A DNA stretch of 64,000 nucleotides from positions 475,141,037-475,205,036 of the forward strand of contig NC_057800.1 of the NCBI RefSeq assembly GCF_018294505.1. Direction: 5' to 3'. The notes under the pieces were generated by a model. The model was not told the origin of the DNA. It did not search any database and saw only the letters and a list, made by a program, of their open reading frames with translations. The position numbers and the translations under genes were made by a program. Of this stretch, positions 24,535 through 36,399 are shown piece after piece. The stretch's first letter is position 1. Each line of letters begins with the position of its first letter. Origin of the DNA: Triticum aestivum. Lineage: Eukaryota > Streptophyta > Magnoliopsida > Poales > Poaceae.

Positions 24535-27500
24535 TGTTATAACACCCTGGATATAATTTTCCCAATTTGTACTCCAACTCTTGCCGTTTCCGGCGTTAAG
24601 TTATATTTATTTCCTCGGGTTCGGGTTTTGTCTCCGTGTGTTGTTGTCTTTGTCATGCATCTCATATCATGTCATCATGTGCATTGCATTTGCATACGTG
24701 TTCATCTCATGCATTCGAGCATTTTCCCCATTGTCCGTTTTGCATTCCGGCGTTTTGTTTCTCCTCCGGTGGGCTTTTCTACCTTTCTTTTGTGTGTGGG
24801 GATTAAACATTTCCGGATTGGACCGAGACTTGCCAAGCGGCCTTGGTTTACTACCGGTAGACCACCTGTCAAGTTTCGTACCATTTGGACTTCGTTTGAT
24901 ACTCCAACGGCTAACCGAGGGACCGAAAAGGCCTCGTGTGTGTTGCAGCCCAACACCCCTCCAATTTGGCCCAAAACCCACCAAACTCTGCTCCATGTCC
25001 TAGAGCGTTCGATCACGATCGCGTGGCCAAAAACCGCACCTCATTTGGACTCTCCTAGCTCCCCCTATGCCTATATATACATCCCCCTCCAAAGAAATTC
25101 GCGGATCCCCCTCCTCAAACCCTAAAAAAATCCTCTCCCCGCCGCACCGGGCGTGTCCGGACGAGCCGGACAATGTCCGGATCTCTCCCGCCGTCGTCCG
25201 CCTCCCGCCGCGGCCCGCTCGGCCCGGGGAGAGCCCCCGAGGGGCCGAGCCGCCTCCGCCGCCTCCTACCGCGAGTCGCCGCCGTCTTCATCTAGCCTGG
25301 CCGCCCCGCCGCCGTGCGCCATCTCTGGTGGCCGGCGCCGCCGCACCGCACCACCGCGGCCGCCCCTTGCCGCCACCGGCCGCCGCCGCCCCGGTCGCCC
25401 ACCGCCGCCGCCGCCGCCTCGTTCCCCGACCTCGCCGGCCGCCTCCACTTCTCCGGCGGTGAACAGGAAATCCGGCGACCTCGATTTCCGCGCCGTCCAG
25501 ATCTGGATCTGAGGATCCCCCGGTTGACTTTTGTCCCCCGAACCCTAATTTTTATGCATATTTTGACCTGTGATATCTCCGCATCTGTAGCTCCGATTTG
25601 GACATATAGTATATCAAAATGTTCGCCTCGACGAGTACATCATTTCATTCCATTGCATCATTTTCATTTGAGTTCATCTTGATGCCCGAAATGGTGTTAG
25701 AAGGAGGCTTCATGAGTTAATTGTCAGATCTGCTAGTTCATCTTAGACTTTTGTCATTTTTGCCATGATTAATGTGTGCATGCTATGCCCGTGACTTCTT
25801 CATATGTTTTGTTAAGGAATTTGTCATCTATCCATAGGTGCAACCTATGCATTTTTGTGATGTGTGTGGTGACTTGTGCAAGCTTGCAAAGTGAGGCACC
25901 CGGTAAATCTGTTTTCAGGGACTTTAGTAGTTTTCACTAAGTCTGGGATTGTTTAGTTCATGATGCCATATGTTCATGTTGTTTCCTAGTGATCCGTGCG
26001 TCTTTTGAGGATGATCAGTAAGGGAGTTTTGTTAACCTTGTAGTGATCTATCCATCCATGTCTTTGTTTGCAATTATGGAGCACACTAGCTTGAGTCAAT
26101 CAAGCTCTACTTTTGCTTCGTTGTGAATCTGGGCAGATCGTCAACTTGTTTGCGATTCTGCCAATGTTATTGTAGTTGATCCGTGCATGCTATGCTATTG
26201 TTTTTGCCATGTCTAGCTTGTATTTTGTGCCTTCTTAATGGATGTATGCTTGCCTTGCCATGACTTGCACCGTGGTGAGTGCATCGAGCTTGTTAACATG
26301 CCTTCGTGAGTTATGTTTCAGCATGTCCCAGTTTTCACTAAGTCTGAAAACTGATTATGTTTTAGCTATGTTCATGTGCTTGTTAGTATATTTTGTGATC
26401 CCTTTTGGCTCAAGGTCACTAAGGGACTTTTGTTAAGCTTGTTGAGTAGCTACATGCCATGTCTTTCTTTGTCATGTTCAGGTCCTGTATCATGTTGTTT
26501 TGTTGCTCCGAAGAGGGCTATATTCCAGACAAGTGTTAATTTCACTAAGTCTGAGATCTGTTTTACCATTTGCGTTTTTGCCATGCTCGTTTGAACCTGT
26601 TAATGGATGAATTGGCCGTGGCTCAGTGCTAGTCTTTTGTTAAGCATCTTGAATGCTTCCCTGCCATGTATTTTTTTGCCATGTTTGATTGCTGTAGCAT
26701 GTTCATCTCATTGCATTTAGATGCCTACTTGCTGTAAATCGCAGACCGGTGTCAATTTTGAAACGCTTGCCATTTCCAAACCGTAACTCCGATTCCGATG
26801 ATCTTTATATCGTTTTCAAGCGATTTTATCCCCTCTTTCCAGTGGCACACTTGGTTTTCCAAGTTGAGGCCAGGTTCATGCATTTCCTGTCATATCTTGC
26901 ATTTTGCATCCCGCATCGCATCCCGCTTAGCATACCATCATTGCATCTTATTTGTATGAGCTTGCACGTGGTTGATTGTATCCTTGTTGCTTGTTTGTCT
27001 TGTTTGGGTAGAGCTGGAAGACGAGTTCGCTAATGAGGAGCCCGTTGAGTTTGCTTTTGAGGATCCAATCAACTCTGACAGCTTTGCAGGCAAGATGATC
27101 ATACCCTCGAAATCACTACTATCTTTGCTATGCTAGTTTGCTCGCTCTTGCTATGCCAATGCTACGATGCCTACCTTTTGCTTGTCAGCCTCCCAATTGC
27201 CATGTTGAACCTCTAACCCACCATGTCCTAGCAAACCATTGATTGGCTATGTTACCGCTTTGCTCAGCCCCTCTTATAGCGTTGCTAGTTGCAGGTGAAG
27301 ATTGGAGCCGTTCCTTGTTGGAAAATTTATTTACTTGTTGGGATATCATTATATTGCCATGTTATCTTAATGCACCTATATACTTGGTAAAGGGTGGAAG
27401 GCTCGGCCTCTCGCCTAGTGTTTTGTTCCACTCTTGCCGCCCTAGTATCCGTCATATCGGTGTTATGTTCCCGGATTTCGCGTTCCTTACGCGGTTGGGT

Positions 27501-28702
27501 TATAATGGGAACCCCTTGACTGTCCGCCTTGAATAAAACTCCTCCAGCAATGCCCAACCTTGGTTTTACCATTTGCCACCTAGCCTTTCCCCTTGGGTTT
27601 CACGGACTCAAGGGTCATCTTATTTTACCCCCCCCCCGGGCCAGTGCTCCTCTGAGTGTTGGTCCAACCTAGAGCACCGTGCGGGGCCGTCCCTTGGCAA
27701 CTTGGGTTACGTTGGCTCCCGTACGCTTAGCTTATCTGGTGTGCCCTGAGAATGAGATATGTGCAGCTCCTATCGGGATTTGTCGGCACAGTGGGGGGTG
27801 TTACTGGACTTGTTTTACCATTGTCGGAGTTGTCTTGAATTACCGAGATACCGAGTCTGATCAGAAGGTCTTGGGAGGAGGTCTATTCCTTCGTTGACCG
27901 TGAGAGCTTGTCATGGGCTAAGTTGGGACTCCCCTGCAGGGATTGAACTTTCGAAAGCCGTGCCCGCGGTTATGGGCAGATGGGAATTTGTTAATGTCCG
28001 GTTGTAGATAACTTAAACCTTAATTTAATTAAAATGAATCAACCGTGTGTGTTACCGTGATGGCCCCTTCTCAGCGGAGTCCGGGAAGTGGACACAGTGT
28101 TGGAGTAATGCTTGCGTAGGTTGTTCCTCTAGATTCTCGCTCGCGCTTTGCCTCCTCTTCTCGCTCTCTTTTGCGTATAAGTTAGCCACCATATATGCTA
28201 GTCGCTTGCTGCAGCTCCACATATTTTTTCCTTACCCCTTCCTATAAGCTTAAATAGTCTTGATCGCGAGGGTGCGAGATTGCTGAGTCCCTGTGGCTCA
28301 CAGCTTACTATTACACCAGATGCAGGTCCTGATGATTCTGCTCCAGGAGACGCGTATGAGCTCAAGTGGGAGTTCGACGAAGACTTTCAACGATACTATG
28401 TTTCTTTTCCTGATGATCAGTAGTGGTGCCCTGTTGGGGTTTGATCGGGACCGTGTCGCATGTTGGGCTTTTCTTCTATTTTGGCGCCGTAGTCGGGCCA
28501 TGAGTGTTTGGATGATGTATGTTATTTTTGTACTTTGATCTGACATGGTGAGTGTAAGCCAACTATGTTTCTCCCCTTTTATTCTATATATTACATGGGA
28601 TGTTGTGATGATTGCCTAACTTGCGACATTACTTTCAATGCGGTTATGTCTCTAAGTCGTGCCTCGACATGTGGGAGCTATAGCCGCATCGAGGGCGTTA
28701 CA
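24535..28702 (+). repeat. 3' LTR of RT-C
   Basis: 4,168 bp, begins TGTTATAACACCC and ends GGCGTTACA. A purine-rich tract (GTGGTGGAG) precedes it. TATA box at 25072-25079. It holds a block of about 27 bp (near 24771-24797) missing from the left LTR. Confidence 0.94.
25072..25079 (+). promoter_or_regulatory. TATA box in RT-C 3' LTR
   Basis: TATATATA, the counterpart of 15530-15537. Transcription from here would read out into the RT-B LTR and beyond. Confidence 0.55.
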
Positions 28703-28707
28703 CCAAA

Positions 28708-29506
28708 CCAAACTGATAATTCGAAGAGACTTGCAAGGATAACCAATCATACATAAAAGAATTCAGAGAAGATTCAAATATTATTCATAGATAAACTAGA
28801 TCATAAACCCACAATTCATCAGTCTTAACAAACACACCGCAAAAAGATGATTACATCGAATAGGTCTCCACAAGAGAGGGGGAGAACATTGTATGGAGAT
28901 CCAAAAAGAGAGAAGAAGCCATCTAGCTACTAACTATGGACCCGTACGTCTGAAGTAAAATACTCACACTTCATCGGAGGGGCTTGGGTGATGATGTAGA
29001 AGCCCTCCATGATCGATTCCCCTTCCGGCGAAGCTCTGGAACAGGCCCCAAGGTGGGATCTCGTGGATACAGAAAGCTACGGCGGTGGAATTATGTTTTT
29101 GGCTCCATCCCTGATCGTTTGGGGGTACGTAGGTATATATAGGAGGAAGGAGTACGTCGGTGGAGCTTCGAGGGGCCCACGAGGCAGGGGCGCGCCCTAG
29201 GGGGGCGCCCTCCACCCTCGTGACCACCTCGTGGCTTTCTTGATGGAGGGTCCAAGTCTCATGGATTTTATCTGATGAGAAAATCACGTTTCCGAAGATT
29301 TCATTCCGTTTGGACTCCGTTTGATATTTTGTTTCTCCGAAACACTGAAATGAGCAAAAAAAACAGCAATTCTGGGTTGGGCCTCTGGTTAAAAGGTTAG
29401 TCCCAGAAATAATATAAAAGTGGAAAATAAAGCCCAATATAGTCAAAAACAGTAGATAATATAGCATGGAGCAATCAAAAATTATAGATACGTTGGAGAC
29501 GTATCA
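28708..29506 (-). repeat. 5' LTR of RT-B, right part
   Basis: The continuation of the LTR broken at 15022; on the minus strand it begins TGATACGTCTCCAACG at 29506. TATA box TATATATA at 29134-29141. Joined to 14246-15022 it gives 1,576 bp, against 1,577 bp in the 3' LTR. Confidence 0.92.
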
Positions 29507-29791
29507 TTGTCATACAATCACCAAACACAAATCAGCATACATAACAACTGATGTTCTCAAAGCAAAATACTAAACAACATGTTCATCAGGTTTCAGTTGT
29601 CATAGCAAACACAGTTTCACATAGTAGATAAAAAACGTCTTCTAACAGGCAAATACGACAAAAGCAATGTAATCATCATCCGCAACAGCAGCATCAACAT
29701 CTTCGCCATGTATACCAGTCTAAATCGTAATTCCCCATGGTGTCATCTTCTTCTTCGTCCTCAACGTCCTCGAACGTTGGCTTCTTCTTGA

Positions 29792-32700
29792 TCAACTCTT
29801 GTATGTCCACAGCATGACAGGCAATCTTTTCGCCGGCGTCATTGACGGGATGGTTCTCAAAGATATTAGGAACATCTGTTTTATCTTGTACATCAGGAGC
29901 AGTGTAAGCATCTTCTTGTTGTGCAACTTCATTAAACGAATTCCTCTACTCAAACCTTTGCAATACTCTTCAGTCATCCAAGAAAAATATTCATCAGGAG
30001 CAGTGTAAGCATCTTCTTGTTGTGCAAATGTGTCTTCCAAGAAAAATATTTGTGTTGCTTGATTTGCCAAAATAAAAGGCTCGTTGGTCTGGTACGCCGC
30101 CTTGACATTGATGGATTTGAAATAATCATCAGCTTTGGGTTTTGCGATCCTGGAAAACAGGTTATACCAAGGACAGCACAACAGAACCACACACCGATGA
30201 TCCTCGAAACTGGATATATACTGCAACTGAACAATGTCTGTTATGTTAGCATACATTTCAGTTGTCTCTTTGTCATACGTATCCATGCTCATGATGGCAT
30301 TGTCTTGTGTCTTCCTACCTTCGTCTCGTGCAAGGGTGTTGTAGCGCACATCTCCAACAATGCAAGATTCATAATGTCTTACCCGAGTATCAGGACCCAT
30401 TGCTAGTGAGTAAAGGGCATCATCAACTGCCTGCCCATCCTCCCGCATCTTCTTAACCTATGGTTAGAAAATAGACAAGCTGATCATCTTATGTACTCAA
30501 TATATTAAAAAAACTGGCAGTGCACTTCAAAAGCTTACATGGTTCTTGAACCATTTCGCAAATCCTGCCATAACCAGTTTGTCAATGTTTCTTGGATTTT
30601 GCAGCAGTAACTCCTCTTTGTAGATGCTGCACAACATAGTGATCGCGTCAAACATCTAAATATATAAGAATATGCTACAAGTTTAGTAGATTACGTTGTA
30701 TAAGCTGCAGTACTGCACTTACTTGATATAAGGTAGTATCTCAGGACAGTTATTCAACACATACCAAACCATTTTGTCCAAATCTTTAGGTTTGTCCTCT
30801 TGTCGACTCTTCCCTGTAACTCGAACAGAATAATCAAAAACATTGAGCCCGAGATTGTCTTCACCCACCTCTTTGCTAAGCTGATCAGCTGTTTCAATGT
30901 ATTTTGAGCAGAATGTCAATGCTTCTGTAGCAATGTAGGCCTCTGCAATGGAACCCTCGGGTCTAGCTCTGTTCCTAACATAGCCCTTGAAAGTGCCTAG
31001 CCGCCTTTCAATAGGGTACATACAGCCATACTGTACTGGACCTCTAAGTAGTGCCTCATGAGGTAGATAAATAGCCAAATGCACCATCACATCAAAGAAG
31101 GGTGGAGGATATATATTCTCAAGGTCGCATAGGATAGTTGGTATCTTGTCTCTAAGACGCTCCAAAGCATCTATCCTGATATTCCTACTACAGAGTTCCC
31201 TGAAGAATTGTCCCAACTCTGCAACTTCTCTGTATAAGTCAGGGCGGCCCAATCCTCTAAGGATAACAGGTAAAACCCTTTGAAGTAGGACGTGGCAGTC
31301 ATGAGTTTTCAACCATTGTACCTTGTTTCCATCTACACTGACTCTCCTTTCAGGGTTGGATGCAAATCAATGTGGGAATCTCACACGTGATAGGACCTCA
31401 CAGAATTCTTTTCTTTTTACCTTGTCCAAGACGTACATAGCTGGTGCCATATCCCATGGTTTACCTTCATCTTGCACCTGCAAATCCTTTCTGATACCCA
31501 GGTGTGTCAAATCAATCCTAGATTTTAAGCTATCTTTCGTCTTTCCTTCAATATTAAGAAGTGTGCTGATAATGCTGTCACATATATTTTTATCGATGTG
31601 CATCACATCAAGATTATGCCGCAGATCCAAATCTTTCCAATACAAGTCCCACAAAGTGGACCTGCGGGTAAACAATAATCTCTCTTCTACCCTACCACGC
31701 TTCCTTTTCTCGCTACCATTACCAGGATGGTTTCCTGGTGTAATATGCCTGACCTTCTCTAATTCCACTGGCAACTCATTGGCGGTGAGCCTCTTTGGCG
31801 CATCATGGTTTTCATGCTTCGCATTCAACACATGTCTTTGGTATTTTCTAGGATCCGAATTTTCCTTGGCAAGGAAACGGCGGTGTCCAATGTAACAGAT
31901 CTTGCTAAGTATTGCGTATGACAGTGGATTCTTGTCACAGCGAACACATGCATTGTAACCATGTGTCGTTCACCTTGACATAGTGCCCAAAGCTGGATAA
32001 TCATGGATGCACCAAATTATAACAGCATGCAGAAAGAAATCAGCTGGTGGGCTGCTATATAGGTCTCGAGTAAGAACACCCTTCCGTAGCTGTTGAAGTT
32101 CCTCCACAAGAGGCTCCATGAACAAATCAAAGTCCTTTCCAGGACTTTTTGGACCTGGGATGAGCAAGGCCATCATGTAGTTTGATTCTTTGGTGCAAAC
32201 ATTTGGAGGCATGTTGTAAGGGATAACAAGCACTGGCCACATGCTATATGTGGCGCTCTGGTGGCCAAATGGGTTAAATCCATCTGAAGCTAAGCCAATT
32301 CTAATGTTTCTCGGGTCAGCAGCAAACTCTTTGTGTTTAACATTGAAGCTTTTCCATTCACTACCATGAGATGGATGGCTCATTACATTCTGATCTCTAT
32401 ACTCCTGGTTCCTAGAATGCCACAGTACATCCTCTCTTGTTTCAGCATCATGAAACAACCTCTGCAATCTTGGTGTAATTGGAAAATGTCTCGGAACATT
32501 ATGAGGAATCTTGTTCACAGCATTGCCATCTTTCCATCTTGATGATTTGCATTTCGGGCATTCACTTAAGTTGGCATAATCCTTCCGGAATAGAACACAA
32601 TTATTATTACAAACATGGATCATATCATATCCAATTCCAACTACACGAAGGAAATTCTTCATTTTACTGTAGGTGTGTGGCAGCTCAGACGCATCTGGGA

Positions 32701-33268
32701 AAGATTTGCGGAAAGTAGCCAACATCGCATCGAATGATTTGTTGGTCATCTGCTCAGATGTCTTCACCTGAAGAAAGGTGACCATAGCTGAGAATACTGA
32801 CAGCTTATTTCCTGGGGTGATAGCAACGTTGCATTGTTCCAACATACGGGCCCACCATTTTTCTTCTACATGTGAAAGTTCACGGAATGCACGAGCATTT
32901 CGTAGCAATGTTTCAATGTTGGTCAAACTCACTGGCTCCACCACCACCTCCTCCTCCTCCTCTTCCACCTGAGCATCGGGCAGATCAAGATGGTGATCTG
33001 CTGCTTCCACGTAGTCAATAACATTGACGTTCACGGCTTCACCATGATGAACCCACCTAGTATATGTGACCGAAATCCCATACAAGTGTAGATGATTTTG
33101 CACAGTTGACTGGGGTCTTGTAACTGAATTCATACAACTACTACACGGGCAGAGCACATCTGATTTCGGACCATCGTACTCAGCTCTGATAAAGTTCATG
33201 ACGTTTTCAACCCCCTCGACATATGCAGCGGAGAATCTTCAAGCAGAAGTTATCCAAGTCATGTCCAT
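29792..33268 (-). pseudogene. tnp2-type CACTA transposase, decayed multi-exon gene
   Basis: The N-terminus (ATG at 33268, MDMTWI) is a transposase-associated domain with the cysteine motif CPCSSCMN. An acidic linker follows, then the tnp2 core with CPKCKSSRWK, FPITPRLQRLFHD and GLASDGFNPFGHQS. A DUF4218-like region (PPFFDVMVHL, YPIERRLGTFKGY) ends at a CAA|GTAAGTGC donor near 30722. A small exon (about 30538-30655) encodes KLVMAGFAKWFKNH and ends in GTAAGC. A last exon starts after ACCATAG near 30460. In-frame stops lie near 33239, at 31970-31972 and near 31367. None shifts the frame, and each could arise by a C-to-T change. A local duplication with a 102-bp offset (29891 and 29993) disturbs the 3' end. 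The domain order fits a CACTA TNPD-like transposase. Confidence 0.85.
29890..30030. repeat. Local duplication at the transposase 3' end
   Basis: ATCAGGAGCAGTGTAAGC plus its flanks occurs at 29891 and again at 29993; the neighbouring AAGAAAAATATT words also repeat. A small tandem duplication inside the last exon. Confidence 0.8.
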
Positions 33269-34373
33269 CTGTTAGACATACAAATTAGTTCTTCTACTAG
33301 ATATTACAGGAAAAACGTATATGCTTTTTTATGAAGTCCAGAAAAAAATACCTAGGTCGATGTCTAAAGCTATGGCAAGATATTTGGACGAGCAGATCTA
33401 AGTAACAAAATATATGTAAAGCTAATTCAGCAAACAGATTTGAGTGCCAAATTATTGCAGGCTGTTTCAATAGTCAATGAGGCTGAGCACACAGCCATCG
33501 AACTATCGAAGGCCATCGCAGCAACAAAGATCGAGTATAAAACAGTGTAGAGCTATTTCACCTAACATATTGGCTACTAGACCATGGCAATCTACGTCAC
33601 AATAAATATATGGCAGGATATTTTATCAACTAATCGGCCTTGGCATGCCATCTCAGCTAAGCAGATTGAGTGCAGAACAGGGCAAGGAAGCTTCTTAAGC
33701 AGGGAATATTGACAGTAAACTACTTCGGCAAACAGTGAGATTAACAACGTCTATTAGCTAACATTCAGCGCTACACCGACATGAGCGGGGCCTCAGTCTA
33801 GAATGCGCGTACCGTGGGAGAAGCTGACCGCCGTGCATCTCCACATGAACATCGCCAGCGGTGGCGGCGCTGACCGCCGTGCGCCTCCACAAGAACATAG
33901 CCAAAGGTGGCGGCACGGCTAGAGGACGGCAGTCTACGAGAGCGTCCTGTGGGAGCAAGAGGATCGCCGAACCGCGGCGCCGACGTATCGGCCCGGCGGG
34001 GAGGGCGGCTATGGCGGAGCGAATGGAGTGGAGGGGGACAGGGGGAGGGGGTTTGGGGAATATTATTGGCTAGTTGGCCGAAGGGCGGTTGAATCGGATT
34101 TGGGGGGAATTTTTGGGTGTGTGGGGGGGGGGGGAGGATTTTCGTGCGGTGGGCGGGGGAGTTTGGCACATGGTTAGTTTCTCCAAGTGAAGTTTCACGT
34201 GTCCGTGAAGAGGCAAGCCGAAGTGCATTCTGTTTGCTTGAGCCGTGTGCAGGACCGAACGTGTGTGGGGTACAATGCGACCGCGACAGTAGTGCTGTGA
34301 GTGTACCGCCTTTTTTTCCTTTTAAACTAGGTGCTTCGCCCCCTCAAAAAAAATTGTTGCTTCACGCGATCCA
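33269..34373. other. Upstream region of the tnp2 transposase, GC-rich second half
   Basis: 33269-33760 is AT-rich without frames. 33780-34020 is GC-rich, with a locally repeated phrase (GCTGACCGCCGTGC) at about 33824 and 33868. A G-run sits at 34120-34135. No terminal repeat, no recognised protein. It could be a gene-like promoter and 5' leader, or another truncated element. Confidence 0.5.
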
Positions 34374-34961
34374 TCGATACTACTACTAGTAATCCAGTAA
34401 TCCCGACTAAAACGGCGCGGCCGGGTCTTTTCCCGCGCGATATGCTGGGAGGTTGGCTTAGTTGGGTTTTTTAGGACGAGTAATGCTACACCTACGTAAT
34501 CCCAGTTACGTAATTAACGTAATGTGAAACGTGTGAGCTGTTGATTGTAGATTGGGGGGAGGGAGGGGCCCACCACCATGAAAATCAGGGGAGGAGAGAG
34601 AGAGGCAATTTACGTTAACCCTTTCGTAGGTTCCCATAGATGTAGAAAGATGTGAAATGCGTGAATGTGTAGTGGACGTACTATTGGAGTGCCTAAGATA
34701 ATTTGTGTATGTATAGACTCTATGTGTTTATTTTACTTCACATGTTAGATTTGTCTCGGTTCATTAAAAAGTAGAGTTGGTGATGATGGTGTGCCTGTCA
34801 TCCTGCAATACAGGTCGTCCGATCTATATCTAACGGATAGGAAGGAAACTATGACAATTTACCCGCACTCCTCTCCACATTTGCAGATAAGGCTTTCCCT
34901 CGTTCATCCTTTTCTCCCACAAGATCTTGATCTTCCGTGCAACGCACGGGCATCTTGCTAG
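34374..34961 (+). mobile_element. Probable small non-autonomous Helitron
   Basis: The right end has the Helitron signature: a perfect hairpin CCGTGC-AAC-GCACGG at 34935-34949, eight bases, then CTAG at 34958-34961 followed by T. The left end is placed at TCGATACTACTACTAG (34374) after an A, so that insertion would be between A and T as expected. The 5' end is much less certain than the 3' end. No Rep/helicase frame is present in the 588 bp. Confidence 0.42.
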
Positions 34962-35266
34962 TACTCCTACAATATGTATATTATCGTGAAAGTTCATATA
35001 CACCGGCCGAGATTAATGCAAACACGGCAGAATTTCATTCCATTTCGAACTTTTATAGGACAGAAAAATAAAAGAAACCCGACCATAAACCTATTCTACG
35101 GCGACGACCAGCGGCCTCCATCTGCGATCTCTATGTACGGGGGCGGGGTTCAAGACCCGTGATGTGAAGGTGCGGTCTCCGGCGAGGAAGAGTAGAACAC
35201 GGGATACGGACCGGCCAGTTGGCACACCATGCCCTGCCGCCTCCCGTGCCCTACTCATCCTAGGAG
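34962..35266. other. Flank between Helitron and RT-D; possible gene remnant
   Basis: 305 bp. The minus strand has an open frame (from the RT-D border to about 35091) followed by AT-rich, 3'-UTR-like sequence, so it might be the last exon of something cut by RT-D. I do not recognise the protein. It may be chance. Confidence 0.2.
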
Positions 35267-35271
35267 GAGTC

Positions 35272-35867
35272 TGTCGTGGTTCTAAGTCTGATAGTAGAAT
35301 AGGGGGGTAGGGATGTAGAGGCAAGATCCTAGCTATGGAGGAGTTGTACACGCGAGTTTTACGAGTTCAGGCCCTTCTCGGCGGAAGTAACAATCCTACG
35401 TCTCAGAGCCCAGAGGCGGACGACTGGATTATATGCGTGTGAGTTACAGGGGGTGCGAACCCTTGTCCCAGAGGAGGGGGGTGGCTTATATAGAGTGCGC
35501 CAGGACCCCAGCTCCCCTCTGTTACACAGGGTTCAATGTTCATAAATAGAGAGCATTACAAGTAATGTCTGTAATAAAGTGCTACAAATGATCATTAAAT
35601 ATACGAGTAAATGCCCGACCGTTGCTGTGCAAAACGACTTTAGGTCTTCTTGTATGTCGAGTGGTCTTTTACATGGTCGAGTGGTTGAATAGTCGAGTGA
35701 CTCAAAGAAGGAGTCTCCGAGTGAATGGCAGGTCGAGTGGATTGCACTCGACACCTTTATCGGGTCCACCTTGTTTACTCTTCAACTTCTTTGCTTCTAA
35801 GACAAGGACCTTAGGTAGGACGTATAGGTCAGGCCTATTACCCTACCCCAGGTCTATGTCCTCATCA
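35272..35867 (-). repeat. 3' LTR of RT-D
   Basis: 596 bp; on plus it reads TGTCGTGGTTCTAAG...CCTCATCA. The polypurine tract on the minus strand is TTCGGGGGCTAA at 35868-35879. The element-orientation TATA box TATATAAGCC is at 35483-35492. CGAGTGG and GTCGAGTG words are frequent. Confidence 0.92.
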
Positions 35868-36284
35868 TTAGCCCCCGAATGGATTGAGGTCCGAGTGAAA
35901 AGAAGGTTGAAGTTGATTTTGCCTTGACTCTTGCCTTTCTCAAGAATTCATCTCTGCATCGAGGCTAGTCTTGGAACTTTCGGCTTCGTTTCAGTCACCC
36001 TTGATCGATTCAACAATTAATGATTGGTTTTTATGACATCGTCTGTCGAGTGTCATCTTTGATGCGAAATCTTTGGCGTGATCGATTGCCGAGGATCCCA
36101 GATTTCGCGGGATTCGAAATTTCGGTAGGAGCGCGCCAGAGGGAACGCGCCGTGGTAAGCAGAGTGGATAGACAGGGCATTGCGATTTCTGCGCCACCTT
36201 TTTCGCCATGTATCCTGTGCATGACTATTGGAGGGATTTGACAGGATCGCCCGGACCCACGCGTCAGCCACTCAGAAGTGGGCC

Positions 36285-36292
36285 TTTAAAAG
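36285..36292 (+). promoter_or_regulatory. TATA-like box of the RT-D antisense gene
   Basis: TTTAAAAG about 110 bp before the antisense ATG at 36400. Its spacing is almost the same as in RT-A. Confidence 0.4.
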
Positions 36293-36399
36293 CGGCGAGA
36301 CCGAGGTGTCCGCACTGTGCGTGCCCATTCTCTTTCTTCTTCCTCTTGCTCCTTCGCCCCATCCGGCTTCTCCACTCTCAACGCCACCGCCTCGCCTCC

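Larger units (their letters stand above)
15023..28702 (+). mobile_element. RT-C: chromovirus (Tekay/Del-type Gypsy) retrotransposon
   Basis: 13,680 bp bounded by TGTAACACC...GGCGTTACA, with target duplication CCAAA at 15018-15022 and 28703-28707. LTRs are 15023-19163 and 24535-28702. A tRNA-Met-type primer-binding site follows the left LTR. The single polyprotein ends in a chromodomain, which marks a chromovirus. In a 640-bp sample of the two LTRs I count about 14 differences (about 2%), plus indels, so this is a fairly recent insertion. Both ends are complete. The polyprotein carries three stops, so this copy cannot produce it. Confidence 0.96.
7544..29506 (-). mobile_element. RT-B: Athila/Sabrina-like Gypsy retrotransposon, split by RT-C
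   Basis: The element reads right to left. LTRs are 7544-9120 (3') and 14246-15022 plus 28708-29506 (5', split). The target duplication TTGTC is at 7539-7543 and 29507-29511. The primer-binding site is complementary to a tRNA-Asp 3' end. Removing RT-C and its duplicated CCAAA gives about 8.28 kb with LTRs of about 1.58 kb. It encodes only gag and protease; no reverse transcriptase, RNase H or integrase is present, so it would have needed a helper. The LTR start TGATGCGTCTCCAACG resembles the Sabrina/WHAM group of Triticeae Athila elements, named from memory. Confidence 0.93.
29512..34373 (-). mobile_element. CACTA-type (tnp2) transposon remnant
   Basis: Defined by the transposase gene within it. 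I found no CACTA terminal repeat on either side: its 3' flank continues at 7502-7543 beyond RT-B and then meets CACTA-A, and its right side meets the putative Helitron. The limits given are therefore those of unexplained sequence around the gene, not proven ends. It is the oldest layer of the left half, as RT-B lies inside it. Confidence 0.5.

Noticed and set aside
33798..34169. Pro/Arg-rich frames upstream of the tnp2 gene
   Set aside because: GC-rich low complexity, no conserved motif.
35091..35351. Host gene last exon on the minus strand
   Set aside because: Part of the frame lies within the RT-D LTR and the rest is short and unrecognised; kept only as a low-confidence region.
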